NCBI GenBank assembly: GCA_963971285.1
Contig: OZ020260.1
Coordinates: 11,070,798 to 11,134,797 of the forward strand
Reading direction: 5' to 3'
DNA length: 64,000 nt
DNA from: Astropecten irregularis
Taxonomy: Eukaryota > Echinodermata > Asteroidea > Paxillosida > Astropectinidae
In this document: piece by piece, positions 1-11,154 of the stretch
Layout of the letters: each line of letters begins with the position of its first letter
Numbering within the stretch: the stretch's first letter is position 1
The notes under the pieces: model-generated
Database searches by the model: none
What the model was told of the DNA's origin: nothing
What the model saw: only the letters and a program-made list of their open reading frames with translations
Program-made: the position numbers and the translations under genes

Positions 1-904
1 TCCCTTAATTCAGTGATGTAAATCATCGGTGAGTTATACACCCGCTCACGACCAAGCTAAACCAGATGTGGTTGAGATAGACCGTTCAGATGTCTTAAGG
101 CCCATTTGTAGACTGGTCTACGTAGTCTAGACCGTCCGTTCTCGGCGGTTTCAGTTCTTGATGATTTTTTTAAAGCACCCAAAACATCGTAGACCGTTCA
201 GACACAAGTAGGTAGACCCTTTTAGGCTTAAACCGAAGATGGACCACTTTTAGGACTGTGTCTGAATGGGTCTGTCCCTTCCTTACTCTATGGTCCCAAA
301 GTGACCACTGACTGACCGTTGCATCAACTTTTCCCCCCTTCCTCTGTTCCTCTCGTAATGACCGGTTGCACCCCAGGAAGGAATCCATTGCGCAAATTGT
401 CAATTGGATTAGCGCGTCCATCCTTGAAACACACTGGGCCAAAGGAAGTCCTCATCCACGAAAGCTTAACAATTTCACTTTACGATATATGCACTGAGGT
501 ATAGTGTACCCTTACCCTGATGTAGTAAACTGCACATCCCTAGTGCTTGATGAGATAGCATCAAGAATCACTTCTCATATCCCCTTGTGCATTTTGTCCT
601 GTCACTCTGAATTGTAATTCATTCCAGTAACAACGCTGTCCCTGCAGATTACCGGTTATGTGAGTTGGACTCATGAATATTTCACTAAGCAATCTCTGCA
701 GTGGTAGACTTAAAATGCAAATCTTATTGCTGTTTTTTTTGTTTTTCAAGTTCACTCTTAAAGAAAGAAAAAACCACAAACAACTCTGATACGGACTTAG
801 AAATAAATCCTTAATTATTGGCATGACACCTCGGGTAGAATGGGGAATTCCATCCGGTCAGCATCATACAGTGTTTGTTGGCAAAGCCAACTTGTAGGCC
901 TACT

Positions 905-1272
905 TTAAAGGGCATGTACAACAAACAAAAAAAGAAATTGTTCACACATTTTCGTAGAACTTTTACCGGGTATAGACAGTGGTACAAACATACTGTGAAA
1001 ATTGTTCTGCTTGAAATGCTGTATTTATCCAGAAAAGAGTAAACCAAACACCAAAACATGTTTTTATCTTGACAAGATGAAAAATGAGAAAGCTATTGCC
1101 ACACAATTTGGCGTTAACAAAATTTGCAACTGTTTTTCATGGCTTTCAACAAATTTCCAATGATCAGTTGAGCTGAAAATTTCACAGGTTTGTTTTCATT
1201 CAATTACAAATCAAATTATGAGCAGCCTGCAGCTGCTCTGTCACCTTTACCAATGTTGTACATGCCCTTTAA
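905..1272 (-). mobile_element. TTAA MITE type C
   Basis: It has TTAA at both ends and inverted termini AAGGGCATGTACAAC / GTTGTACATGCCCTT. The interior has the shared reverse-orientation module (GTATTTATCCAGAAAAGAG) of types A and B but a different other half. It lies 3' of the neurexin-like second exon, within the following intron. Confidence 0.75.
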
Positions 1273-1417
1273 TGTATGAAGTATGGACTTGTTAAAATTC
1301 TACAAAATACTGTGCAATGAATAAGAGTATGGCGTTGTTTTTCAAGTTGGTTGGTATTCGACTATGGTTGTATGTGAATTTGTACGGACACCGGTTGAGT
1401 TGAATTTGTACACGTAC

Positions 1418-1695
1418 CTCAACGAGTGATCCGGTAGTCACTTTCCATTCCAGATACAGCTTGCCCGCGCTGACTCCCAGGGCAAAGAACAAGGTCTGTT
1501 GGTCTGGACTCGAACCCCCGTCTTGGTACAAGAGCATGCCATGGTCGTTGCAGAAGCGGAACTGAAACTCCAGGCTGGTTTCGGCTCCTCGTAGCTGATT
1601 GGTGGACGTGTCTATGATGTCATTGTACTTGATGTACGCATCGATGTCGATGAACTTTTCCGTTGACTGAGCAACTGCTATGCCTAACAGTGACA
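1418..1695 (-). CDS. Second coding exon: end of signal peptide plus laminin-G/LNS domain, neurexin-like
   Basis: The acceptor on the minus strand reads TTGACAG immediately before 1695; the exon ends at 1418 before donor GTACGTG. It supplies 278 bases, which with one base from the first exon gives 93 codons and ends in phase 0. After the signal peptide the chain shows the N-terminal strands of a laminin-G/LNS fold: an aromatic and acidic start (FIDIDAYIKY), then LEFQFRF, GMLLYQDGG, and LFFALGVSAGKLYLEW. The LLYQDGG and GKLYLEW pattern resembles the first LNS domain of neurexins (LLLYxDDGG ... GxLxLxF). Other proteins that open with a signal peptide and LamG domain, such as CSPG4-type proteoglycans, are alternatives. 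The second half of the domain must be on a further exon; I found no convincing continuation in 1-1417, so the gene probably runs off the left edge. Family knowledge would place it at the cell surface in adhesion or synaptic contact; that role is inferred. Confidence 0.66.
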
Positions 1696-2615
1696 CTGTC
1701 AACCAAGTGAATAAATATATGATTTAATGTTTAATTCAATAGAAAAACAATTTTTGTGAACAATAAAACAGAGATCAAGAAATTGTAGAAGACAGCGCCA
1801 GCACAAATGATATTTACTGACATTGGACAATGAACTGGCAAAAAAGCGTTCACTCAAAGATTTCTTCTGAAATGTTACAGTCTAAACACCATTAGGGCTG
1901 TCTCAAATATCGAATATTCGAAAATTCGATCATCAATATTCGAATAGTATTTTGTCGGTTTGAATATTCCAGGGAAAAAATGCGATGCCAAAAGCAGATT
2001 TTTTTACAGCAATGCATTGAAGCCGATGTTGGTGCTAGTTAGAAAAAAGATCGTGATAAGTTTTGATCATGTTGGTGGCGCGTCCTTCAACAACCTACAA
2101 CCGACTACATGTAGCATGACTAGGGATGGACTTTGGACGATTTTGAAAGGCTACAAGGAAGATCTAACAAGGGGAATTGTTAGTCCCCCAAAGCAGCCCC
2201 ATCGGCCCCCCTCCCCTGATCTTCTCCCCCTCCCCCACTCACCCAACCCCTTCCCCAGCCCCCTCCTTGCAGACACAGGAAAAAGTCACACAGTGTCAAG
2301 GGAAATCACCCAGTTCCTGTTGCGTGCTTAGTCAAGTAACGCTTTCTCATAAATTGTGCTTACGGGAAAAACTCCACAAACTTGGACACGTAAGTTGTAA
2401 GGCCGAATTTACTGGAACTTATTTGCCGTTTTGTACCCATCAAATGAAATGACTTGTGACTGGGAGGGGAAACCGGGAAGGAAATGATCCCAAAGATCAG
2501 AGGGTGACGGGTTTATCCATGCGTGACAAAATAAACATCTAGTATTGGATTACACTCCTCCGTGTCACTGGAGGATTAGATGACAAAACTACGTGGGAGT
2601 TTTGATTTGATCAAT

Positions 2616-3040
2616 TTAAAGGAAACTTCAACAGTACAAAGTTGATAGAACAGCTGCGGTCTGATCATAATTCGATTTGTCATGAAATAAAGACAAACCT
2701 GTGAAATTTTCAGCTCAATTGATCATTGGGAACAGTAGAAAACAGCGAACAACAATTGTTACGCCAAATTGTAAGGTAATTGTAATTGTGAGGTTTTGAT
2801 CTGTTTTTGGTCTTTTGTTTTACTCATTTCTGGATTTAAATACAGCATTTCAGACAGAAAAATGTCAACAGTACATATACACAGTGTACATGTACGTGTA
2901 TGTACACGTATACATATGTACATGTACCAGGTCCATCTTCATACATGTCATACCCTGTAACTTACCGGTTTATATAAATCTGCATGAACATCTTTGTTTT
3001 GGTTTCTTACCAAAATATGATCAAAACTACGGTTCCTTTA
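2616..3040 (+). mobile_element. TTAA MITE type D, with an internal TACATG-rich microsatellite
   Basis: The left TTAA (2616-2619) leads into GTTGATAGAACAGCTGCGGTC, shared with 32832-33188; the TTTCTGGAT...CATTTCAGACAG module follows. A (GTACATAT)-type tract at 2870-2935 interrupts it. The right end is degraded and the boundary approximate. Confidence 0.6.
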
Positions 3041-3461
3041 CTAGAACTGAAAGGGTGGTCCACCACTTTGATCTCAAAATACATCTTATTAACAATCTGG
3101 CATATTTTCCAATTTTTGATTTCCATTTACCCCAACCGAGACAAGTTCACGTTACGTAGGAAACACAAGTGCTCTAATTGATTTATAAAAAAAAACCCCA
3201 AGATTTCAGGAAAATAGAAGGCTCCAGTCCAGGGCATACAGTGTACAGTGTATCTATGTGCTGCTATGATCGCTTCACATTGAGGTCTTGGGTGCACTTC
3301 CCAATGCAGTCGCAATTCTCTTTGCTAACGTTTAAAATACAACTTAACCTGAAGAGGCAACAATGGCAACTGCATCAAATTATGACCAGGGCCATTGTCT
3401 GAATGAGAAATCTCTGTTTTGCCTTGATGCATTGTTATGCTTCCTAATTAATTGTAATTGC

Positions 3462-3927
3462 CTTGATGCCCTTGGTCATTGCCTTGCGAGCCCACGTTAT
3501 CAATTGCCTTGATAACCCTGGTCATTGCCTTGGTGCCCCGGGTCATTGCCTTGGTGCCCGGGTCATTGCCTTGGTGCTCCTGGTCATTGCCTTGATGTGC
3601 ATGGTCATTGCCTTGGTGCCCCTGGTCATTGCCTTAGTGTCCCTCGTCATTGCCTTGATGTGCCTGGTTATTGCCTTGGTGCTCCTGGTCATTGCCTTGG
3701 TGTCCCTCGTCATTGCCTTGATGTGCCTGGTCATTGCCTTGGTGTCCCTCGTCATTGCCTTGATGTGCCTGGTCATTGCCTTGGTGCTCCTGGTCATTGC
3801 CTTAGTGTCCCTCGTCATTGCCTTGATGTGCCTGGTCATTGCCTTGGTGCTCCTGGTCATTGCCTTGGTGTCCCTCGTCATTGCCTTGATGTGCCTGGTT
3901 ATTGGACCTTGCTACCCCTGGTCATTG
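3462..3927. repeat. 21-bp satellite with 63-bp higher-order pattern
   Basis: Units of GTCATTGCCTTGGTGCCCCTG-type sequence repeat every 21 bases. In the core they cycle through three variants (TGCTCCTG, TGTCCCTC, ATGTGCCTG endings), giving a 63-base higher-order repeat. Because 21 is a multiple of three, all frames stay open, which explains the spurious 141-203-codon frames. It lies in the intron of the neurexin-like gene. Confidence 0.93.
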
Positions 3928-4129
3928 CTGGCCCTTCTCCAATGGTCTAGAAAACATTTCAATTTCCCCCAACAAAAGGGACCTCTAGAGACACTAGAAC
4001 AAAGGTCATACCCTGAACAAACACTTACTTCTTCTGTACTTCCCAGAACAGTATTTCCCATCTTTAGGAACTGAAGCACACTATGCTACAATGTACGGTA
4101 CTTATTGGTACATCAGTTACTTTTAAGTT

Positions 4130-4504
4130 TTAAAAGGTACTACATGTGTATCATACTTGGGTAGCATACCGAAACATAAATCTCCACAGACCTATAACCT
4201 ACAGGGTATAAAGATGTTGATGGAAGAAACATGTGTATGTATACATACAGTACATGTACTGTTATAATTTTTCTGCCTGAGATGCTGTTTATCCAGAAAA
4301 GAGCAAAAACAACGACCAAAAACAATTTTGATATTTAAAAATGAAAAATAACGGTAAAATGATTTGCGTTTTTCACTGTTTTCTCAAAAAGTGGGCACCG
4401 TATGGGACTGACAATTTCACAGATGACTGTTACTGTATCTTCCTTGAAATTTTGCCCATGAATATCATCTGCATTTCTTTGACAAAGTATGATATTACCT
4501 TTAA
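4130..4504 (-). mobile_element. TTAA MITE type A
   Basis: TTAA at both ends, with the type A core CCGTATGGGACTG, AGATGACTGTTACTG and AAAGTATGATATTACC at the right end. A small TACATGTA-rich tract has been added at about 4230-4260. It ends 34 bases before the donor of the neurexin-like first exon. Confidence 0.75.
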
Positions 4505-4537
4505 AAAGCAAAAACATAGCTCTACAACAGTACTCAC

Positions 4538-4592
4538 CACACAATAATAGGGTGCCCTGGAGAGTGTTGAGCCAGTGAACCAAATTCATCAT
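4538..4592 (-). CDS. First coding exon of a secreted laminin-G (neurexin-like) protein, partial gene
   Basis: This exon starts at tandem ATG codons (4592 and 4589; the second has A at -3) and reads MMNLVHWLNTLQGTLLLC plus one base. It stops at a consensus donor whose minus-strand sequence GTGAGTA lies at 4537-4531. The interrupted codon (phase 1) is completed by the first two bases of the exon at 1695-1418. The joined product continues ...LLLC-V-SLLGIAVAQ-STEKF, a textbook signal peptide: hydrophobic core and small-residue cleavage site near AVAQ. Because both splice sites, phase and signal peptide agree, I treat the pair as real. The intron is 1696-4537, about 2.84 kb, and holds a 21-bp satellite and two MITEs. 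Sequence upstream (4593-4900) is unique and more GC-rich than its surroundings and may be 5'UTR. Which ATG is used, and whether non-coding exons lie further upstream, cannot be seen. Confidence 0.62.
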
Positions 4593-4915
4593 TGGCTGGT
4601 TGGTCCTTGATGCGGACTGAGCTGGCTCTGCTCCAGGGTCAACATAAGGCGCTTAGTTTCAGAGGTCGTACTGGGTCCTGACTGAGCGGTCCACACCAGA
4701 TCATCGTCGCCGCTGGAGATTCAATTCCTTCTGCCCGGCATAGGACCACTCTTCTCTCATTCCTTGGTGTGACGTCGGCGTGGCTTGTGTACAGTAGATC
4801 CGATCAGAATTTGTATTTTCGGTTGGACAAGGCTTGGCTGACTGCCTAAACTAGGAGGGTTCGCTTGCCGACTCAACTGTGGCTACATCCTCCAAGTCAA
4901 AATTAGCAATCTGCA
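4593..4915 (-). other. Unique GC-richer block upstream of the neurexin-like first exon
   Basis: This stretch is not repetitive within the window and is clearly richer in G+C than its flanks. It lies directly 5' of the ATG of the minus-strand gene, so it may be its 5'UTR and core promoter. I see no clear TATA box. Confidence 0.25.
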
Positions 4916-5916
4916 AAATGATTAGGGTATGTTAGGGATCATTAACTCTGAGCATTGGGCACAGTTGGCAATCTGGTAGGAATTGGATGTCTTAAACCCG
5001 TGCAAGATAAGTACAGTGTCACATGCTTTAAATATATCTATCGTGTGACCTTCATGTACTTTTCCTGAAGTGCAATATCTTTTCCTTGATCTACATGTAT
5101 GTATGTACAGTATGTACAGTAACATAATCTTTCTATTTTAGTAATGCACACTGGACATATACAGTATGCTGCAAAATGTCAAACAAAATTGACTTACTGT
5201 TTAAGTAATGGAAAGCAGTATCCCAATATATCAGTGTACAAAAGTTGCTACCCTAAATTTTTAGTGTTTTGTGAAACTTTTTTGGTTCAGAATGTCACAT
5301 CACATGTGGAGGAATACACCTCCAATGTTAGACACTACTTCAAGAAACAAAATCTACAGTTCAGAGTTGTACATGTATAGTAGGCCTACACATATGTACA
5401 CTCTGAACTGTAGATTTTGTTTCTTGATGTATAGGCCTACATTGTATACATCATTATACCCTGTATGCCTAGAAATGGGGCTTGTTACATTGATACTTAA
5501 ACTATTGAGGTTGTATAGTACATGTTTTGTACATAATGTTACACATCACTAATAAGTTATGAAGTCTGAAAGTGAGTACCGGTATGTACTGTATTCGCAA
5601 GCTCTATTCCTCAAACTGATATCAGTTCTACATTGTAAATCTGAGAGAACTAGTATAAAGGATACTGAGCCACCACAGAAACCCAAATGATATTGTCATG
5701 TTTTTGACATATCATTGCGCCCATACTGTTTATGCCCATACAGCACTGATGCCATGGCAATTTCAAAGCAAACAGTTTTTATTTACCTAAATTCTGTTCA
5801 CAAACAAATTCAGACTAAAAAGTACTTTCTACAAATAAATAGCGAATACACACACACAGGCCTATCAGATGTACATAGGTCTAGTGAACATTGTACTTCT
5901 TATGATGATAAAATCA
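4916..5916. other. Unassigned AT-rich DNA with a 27-bp perfect hairpin
   Basis: No exon or complete mobile element recognised. Short TACATGTA-type tracts occur. A perfect inverted repeat lies at 5341-5426. Confidence 0.3.
5341..5426. repeat. Perfect 27-bp inverted repeat (hairpin)
   Basis: Bases 5341-5367 and 5400-5426 are exact reverse complements, with a 32-base spacer. The stem starts CAAGAAACAAAATC. It could be a small foldback element or an RNA hairpin. Confidence 0.8.
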
Positions 5917-6091
5917 GTATGCCAGCCTAAACTTGTGAATGTTATAAATGCTCAGTAAACAATGGCTAAAAAGTCAAAAGCAGTACTTAAACATCACATG
6001 ACAATTTGGTTGCCAATCCTGTTTTATCAAGGAAGACTTTTCATGCTTTTTAAGCAAATTGTGTGCTTATAAGCAGCTCTATTGGCCCCAG
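5917..6091 (-). mobile_element. MITE family E, truncated
   Basis: It contains the E interior (TGAATGTTATAAATGCTCAG, AAGTCAAAAGCAGTA) and ends TAAGCAGCTCTATTGGCCCC. The opposite terminus is missing. Confidence 0.6.
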
Positions 6092-6785
6092 GCATAATTG
6101 TACTGTACTTAGTCCTCAATACTCAGTACAGTACTCAGTAGCCTTCATGAGCTACGACCAGTTTATTGAAGCTGCCATTTTTTTGTTCAACAAAAAAGGC
6201 TAATTTCACTGATCATACTTAGGGTGATTCCATGGTCAGCATGGTCAGTCGCATTACGCTTGTCAGTTCTATTATTGGTGACTGACATAAGTTTCACAAG
6301 GATGAGTCTTTCTGTCAAGTTTCGGTTTATAACGGTTTACGACTACTTAGGCTACTAGGTAGTGGTACGACATTTTAATAGCTTCTGTTCTACTGTTCCA
6401 AAATGATACTTTGGACTTTCAGCAAATGTTCCCGAGTCCTTAAAACCCCAGATAGAAGACTAGAATTTTGTGCAACATTTCAGAGTAAAATATAATTTAT
6501 AAATTTACAATTTCACAAAATACGCGCTTGTTGCAAACTTTGATGCGAACAGCCCGTCTGACATTTTGTCTGGTCTGGCTAGTCTAGTTTAGTCTGGCAC
6601 CTCAACCAAGTAACCAACGTATCAAAAGTCCACACAATGAGAGCAGAAACTACAATATATTCTCGTCTGCGACCCTTCCGTGCGTCCATGAAAAGTCGCA
6701 CCTTCGTTACCCTATAATTTCCCTCAAAAATCAAAGCCCTGCCCTCTTTCCACAAATTTAACCTTGCTATTAATAATAATTAATA
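6092..6785. other. Unassigned spacer
   Basis: AT-rich non-repetitive DNA. I see no coding exon or named element. Confidence 0.3.
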
Positions 6786-7156
6786 TTAAAGGTAGTATCA
6801 TACTTTGGTTTTTGTTAAAGAAGTGCAGATTCATGGGCAAAAATATCAAGGAAGATACAGTCACAATCATCTGTGAAAATTTCAGTCCCATACGGTGCCC
6901 ACTTTTTGAGAAAATCGTGAAAAACGGCCACAGTATTTCTTAAGCCTTTTCTCTTTTATTTTTAATCTTTTAAAAGATCAACAAGATTTTCGGTAGTTGT
7001 TTCACTAATTTCTGGATAAATACCCCATTTCAAGCGGAACAAAATTAACGGTAGGCTTCTACCAGCATCATCTTCATACATGTACCCTGAAAATTATACG
7101 TAAATCTGTGAACATTTCTGTTTTGGTTTCTTACCACAGTATGATACTGCCTTTAA
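6786..7156 (+). mobile_element. TTAA MITE type A, full length (371 bp)
   Basis: Termini TTAAAGGTAGTATCATACTT and the near-complement TATGATACTGCCTTTAA. The centre has the hairpin GATCTTTTAAAAGATC. Confidence 0.88.
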
Positions 7157-7661
7157 TAAGCCTTAATTATAATGACACCCCCAATGTATGTAATCTTTCC
7201 TTCCTCCATGGGTACTGTAACTTCAAAGTCTCTTTACAAAAAGTTGTTTTTATTCCCTTTTAATAAATATACACTGCAGGTATTGTACACACATAAAACT
7301 AGTACTATAGTAGTAAACCATTACCCAAGTTTATATAGGCCTACTGATTTCAACTTGACACCCAAAATTAAAGTAATGCTTTGGAAATGTTGCAGGCTTT
7401 GTACAGTCAGAGAAAAATATTCAAATAAGACATGATTATATTGTAAATTATAAACTTATTATAAGACAGTGAACGGTAAAACGAGAAAAGGGGTCTTGAG
7501 TTTAGGCCCTAGTTAATGCATGAAGGAAGGTGTCACGGTGTGTCACAGCCCATGGGTTACAAATACAATCGCTAAATTCGTGCAGTTAATATCTGATATT
7601 GCTGGCCGAAATTAGTGATCAGCTTCAGGAATTCATCGCAGAGCAGGCTCAGCTTGGCACA
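7157..7661. other. Unassigned spacer
   Basis: AT-rich DNA without a recognisable gene. Confidence 0.25.
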
Positions 7662-7669
7662 CGTAAACG

Positions 7670-8207
7670 GGGTCATACTAATCAAAGTCAACTCTTTTTT
7701 CTCGGCGTCAACTTCAGACAGAGGCGTCAACTCGGCGTCAACTCATACCAAGTTATATTATACATTGAAAATATACATACAGTAATTCAATTAGTAGTAT
7801 AAGAGAGAATTTGCATTGGTTTCAGGTTATATCTCATCTAGGAAAGGGAGATTTTTCCCTCGAAAAAAATAAAAATTAAATCAATTAACTCTGCAGAAAG
7901 GCGCCCTCTGTTGTCCAAGGCATTACTTGCACACCCATGCATGAATGGTATCATCCATGTGCCGTAAATGGCAAGATGGCGGCCTCCGGATTTGTTGCTT
8001 AAGGTGATTTTTGTCGAGGGAAAAATCTCCCTTTCCTAGATGAGATATAACCTGAAACCGATGCAAATTCTCTCTTATACTACTAATTGAATTACTGTAT
8101 GTATATTTTTATTGTAGAATATAATTTGGTATGAGTTGACGCCGAGTTGACGCCTCTGTCTGAAGTTGACGCCGAGAAAAAAGAGTTGACTTTGATTAGT
8201 GTGACCG
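7670..8207. mobile_element. Long-TIR foldback element with 8-bp target duplication
   Basis: Left arm (GGGTCATACTAATCAAAGTC...) and right arm are inverted copies for about 185 bases or more, including GGCGTCAACT repeats and AAGGGAGATTTTTCCCTCG. CGTAAACG flanks it on both sides (7662-7669 and 8208-8215), an 8-base duplication as for hAT-type transposition. The loop holds AAGATGGCGGC and a CTCF-like GCGCCCTCTG. It encodes no protein. Confidence 0.86.
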
Positions 8208-8215
8208 CGTAAACG

Positions 8216-9660
8216 TGGTAAACGTTGGGCCAGCACAACCAACGATCACTTTCATTTTCAAAAAGTGAAAGTGTTCAGCAATAACGGCCATAAGCAAGCG
8301 TAAAATATAACCAGATATGTCAAGAATTATGTACATTACCATAAGGCACTTCTGTTTTCCTGTAAAAACGGCGTACGTAACGAAAATATCAGGTTTTACA
8401 GATGAAAAAATTTGAATCCATTCATCACCACGAACATTGTTGATAGAGCTTGACCCCGAAGCCACGAAAGGTCACATATTATGCATAATCAATGAGATGA
8501 CTCACGATATTGATTGGTTGAGACTATACACATTCAAACGTGTAGATGGAGTAAGTTTCTAAAACGTGTAAAATATACTATTAATTTCAAAATTAATCTG
8601 TCTCTTTTTGATTAACACTTTCATCAATTTCATAGCCCAGTCAATGTGATTTTTAAATAATTTCCTAAGCCAACGGAGCAGATATAACGCAAAAAGATTA
8701 TACACGAACTACACGTTCAATAATTTCTAAGTAAGTCTACAGGTGCGTGCATCGCCATTGGTGGATACGCATGGTTAAGCTTTTCAATATTCATCACACG
8801 TATTTTTTACTTTCTACGAAAAGACCAACGTCGTTCTTTTCGCTTTAAGCCTATAATTCAGTAATTAATATTTTCTAATCGCCACCTCCCCCCATCCCCA
8901 CAAAAAAAGGAAGTAGAAAGAGAAAGGGTGATGGGGAGGGGTGAGGATGGTGATGGGGTGGGGGAGGGGTGGGGGAGGGGTGGGGGAGAAAACAAAAGAT
9001 AGGTTGTAAATTATTTCAGGGCGTACACCGTATAGCAAATAGTGACTCAGTTTATTACTTGTATTGACTCATAATTGAAATATAAGAAAACATGTGCATT
9101 ATAATATAAATGAAAATGTTTGCGGTAACACATGAGATATTATAGTTTATTTGTGAGCAACTGTGATTCGAAAAAGAAATAGGAGGGCCTGACCAGCGGT
9201 GAATTTAGGGAAAACGGCACACGTGGAAAGCGCTAAAAATTAGTGGGCCCCTAATTCCAACTTCTGATGCCAATGAAAACCAAATTCAGACAATTTGAAA
9301 ATAGAATCTTTCATTCTTTGTTCATTGGATTAGATTTCCAATATCTTCGCTATTTTTTCCTTTGCGTTTTTTGCGCCCCCTACGAATGGCGCCGGGGCAC
9401 GTGCCCCCCCCCCCCAGCCTAGCCCCCTCGACTACGCTACGTTTCGAACAGTATGTTATGCTCATCATAAGGAGAATATGCTACATTTAATTTTCTGCAT
9501 ATTCCTATCTTCAATTCATCAAGAAAACATCAAATTAGTTTCATTATTTTCATTTACAGATTTTAAAAGTGTTCTGCGAGTCGCCGTACGATGGTACTGA
9601 TGTAATGGAATATTCCCTTAATGTTCAGTAAGTTTACAATCACCAAAATAATAAGCACAA
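8216..9660. other. Unassigned DNA with a G-rich microsatellite and C run
   Basis: It includes a (GGGGAGGGGTG)-like tract at about 8925-8992 and a C run at 9407-9415. No exon recognised. Confidence 0.3.
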
Positions 9661-9671
9661 CTTGGGAACTG

Positions 9672-9795
9672 ACTCATTCATTTTAAGTCACTGAAAAGTA
9701 AAGAAAGAAAACCTGACTATATATCCAGCCCTATGTTGGTGATGTTCCCCAATACTCAATTATCTTTGTCTGTTTGACAGTCAGAAGGTTAGAAT
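9672..9795 (-). mobile_element. tRNA-headed SINE remnant
   Basis: It carries the body AATTATCTTTG and the CATAGGGCTGG-complement region seen at 56846-57050, with the middle deleted. Confidence 0.5.
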
Positions 9796-9823
9796 GATTT
9801 AAATTTCATTTCGAATCCCGGGT

Positions 9824-9904
9824 TCAGCTGAGCAGGCTCAGTAGCAGGCTCAGCAGCAGGCTCAACAGCAGCAGCAGGCTCAGCGGCAGCAGCAACATCA
9901 ACAG
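9824..9904. repeat. CAG/CAGGCTCAG-rich simple repeat
   Basis: Repeated CAGCAGGCTCAG units, degenerate at the end. No open gene context. Confidence 0.8.
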
Positions 9905-10177
9905 ATATTCTAATACGTGACAGAGATAGTCCATACAAAAGACTCTAGCGTATTAAAGTCTGTGTCGTTTTATTGTCAAAAGAGGGCGGCATATCAAAGT
10001 GTGGCTCAGGCTTCAATCGGGGAGGGGGTGGGAGCTGGGGCATGGTATAGGCCGAACAACCGGCCCAGCTATAGGATCCAGCCCCGTCGTTAAACCATAC
10101 AGCTATAGGAACATGGTTAAACCGACATGATTTTTCTGTCAACCTTCCAGTATTGACTATTAAGCACAACTTCCTTT

Positions 10178-10290
10178 ATAAAAGGTGAGCAAAGAAACTG
10201 CCTGGAGTGGGATTCTAACCTCTAGCCTCCGTGATACCGTTCCGGCGCTCTTCCAAGTTAGCCCCACAATCCTGTTGGCGATAGTCTTTC
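10178..10290 (-). mobile_element. tRNA-headed SINE remnant
   Basis: On the minus strand it shows B-box-like GGTTAGAATCCC and the CGGAACGGTATCACGG core seen in the other copies. Confidence 0.6.
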
Positions 10291-10357
10291 CCCGTATTCC
10301 CGCCATATAAAACCACTCATATACATGTACCTCTAAAACCTGACTATAACAATCTGA

Positions 10358-10723
10358 TTAAAGGTAGTATCATACTTTGGGTTCTTTCAAAGAAATACAG
10401 ATCCATGGGCAAAAATATCAAGGAAGATACAGTAGAAGTAATCTGTGAAAATTTCAGTCCCATACGATGCCAACTTTTTGAGAAGACAGTAAAAAACGGC
10501 CACAGTATTTCTTAAGTCTTTTCTCTTTTATTTTTGATCTTTTAAAAGATCAACAAGCCTTTTCGGTCGTTGTTTTATTAATTTCTGGATAAATACACCA
10601 TTTCAGGCGGAAACATTTTAACGGTAGGTTTCTACCAGCATCATCTTCATACCCTGAAAGTTATATGCAAATCTATGAACACTTCTGTTTTGGTTTCTTA
10701 CCAAAGTATGATACAACCTTTAA
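10358..10723 (+). mobile_element. TTAA MITE type A
   Basis: TTAA ends with AAAGTATGATACAACC at the right. Its 3' part has been duplicated in tandem (10816-11154). Confidence 0.85.
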
Positions 10724-11154
10724 AGAGCGTGTACAACGTTGGTTAAGCCTGACAGAGCAGCATCCACACTTTGTCTAATTTACCATGAATTAATAAACCT
10801 GTGAAAATCGGACATTCTGAGAAGACAGTAAAAAACGGCCACAGTATTTCTTAAGTCTTTTCTCTTTTATTTTTGATCTTTTAAAAGATCAACAAGCCTT
10901 TTCGGTCGTTGTTTTATTAATTTCTGGATAAATACACCATTTCAGGCGGAAATATTTTAACGGTAGGTTTCTACCAGCATCATCTTCATACCCTGAAAGT
11001 TATATGCAAATCTTTGAACACTTCTGTTTTGGTTTCTTACCAAAGTATGATACAACCTTTAAAGAGCGTGTACAACGTTGGTTAAGCCTGACAGAGCAGC
11101 ATCCACACTTTGTCTAATTTACCATGAATTAATAAACCTGTGAAAATCGGACAT
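10480..11154 (+). repeat. 339-bp tandem duplication covering the MITE tail and flank
   Basis: The sequence starting GAGAAGACAGTAAAAAACGG at 10480 recurs at 10819, offset exactly 339, to about 11154, with only a few substitutions (for example near 10612/10951 and 10675/11014). Each unit has the A right half plus the start of a B/C-like element. Confidence 0.9.

Noticed and set aside
1..1417. Third exon of the neurexin-like gene left of 1418 (for example a GQRCYWNELQF stretch at 650-595, minus strand)
   Set aside because: It follows an AG but does not match the expected second half of a LamG domain, so I did not annotate it.
3462..3927. CRISPR-like direct repeats
   Set aside because: Units are contiguous without unique spacers, and the genome is eukaryotic.
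3463..4074. A 203-codon open frame and overlapping 141- and 112-codon frames
   Set aside because: All arise from a 21-base satellite whose period is a multiple of three; no start context or domain.
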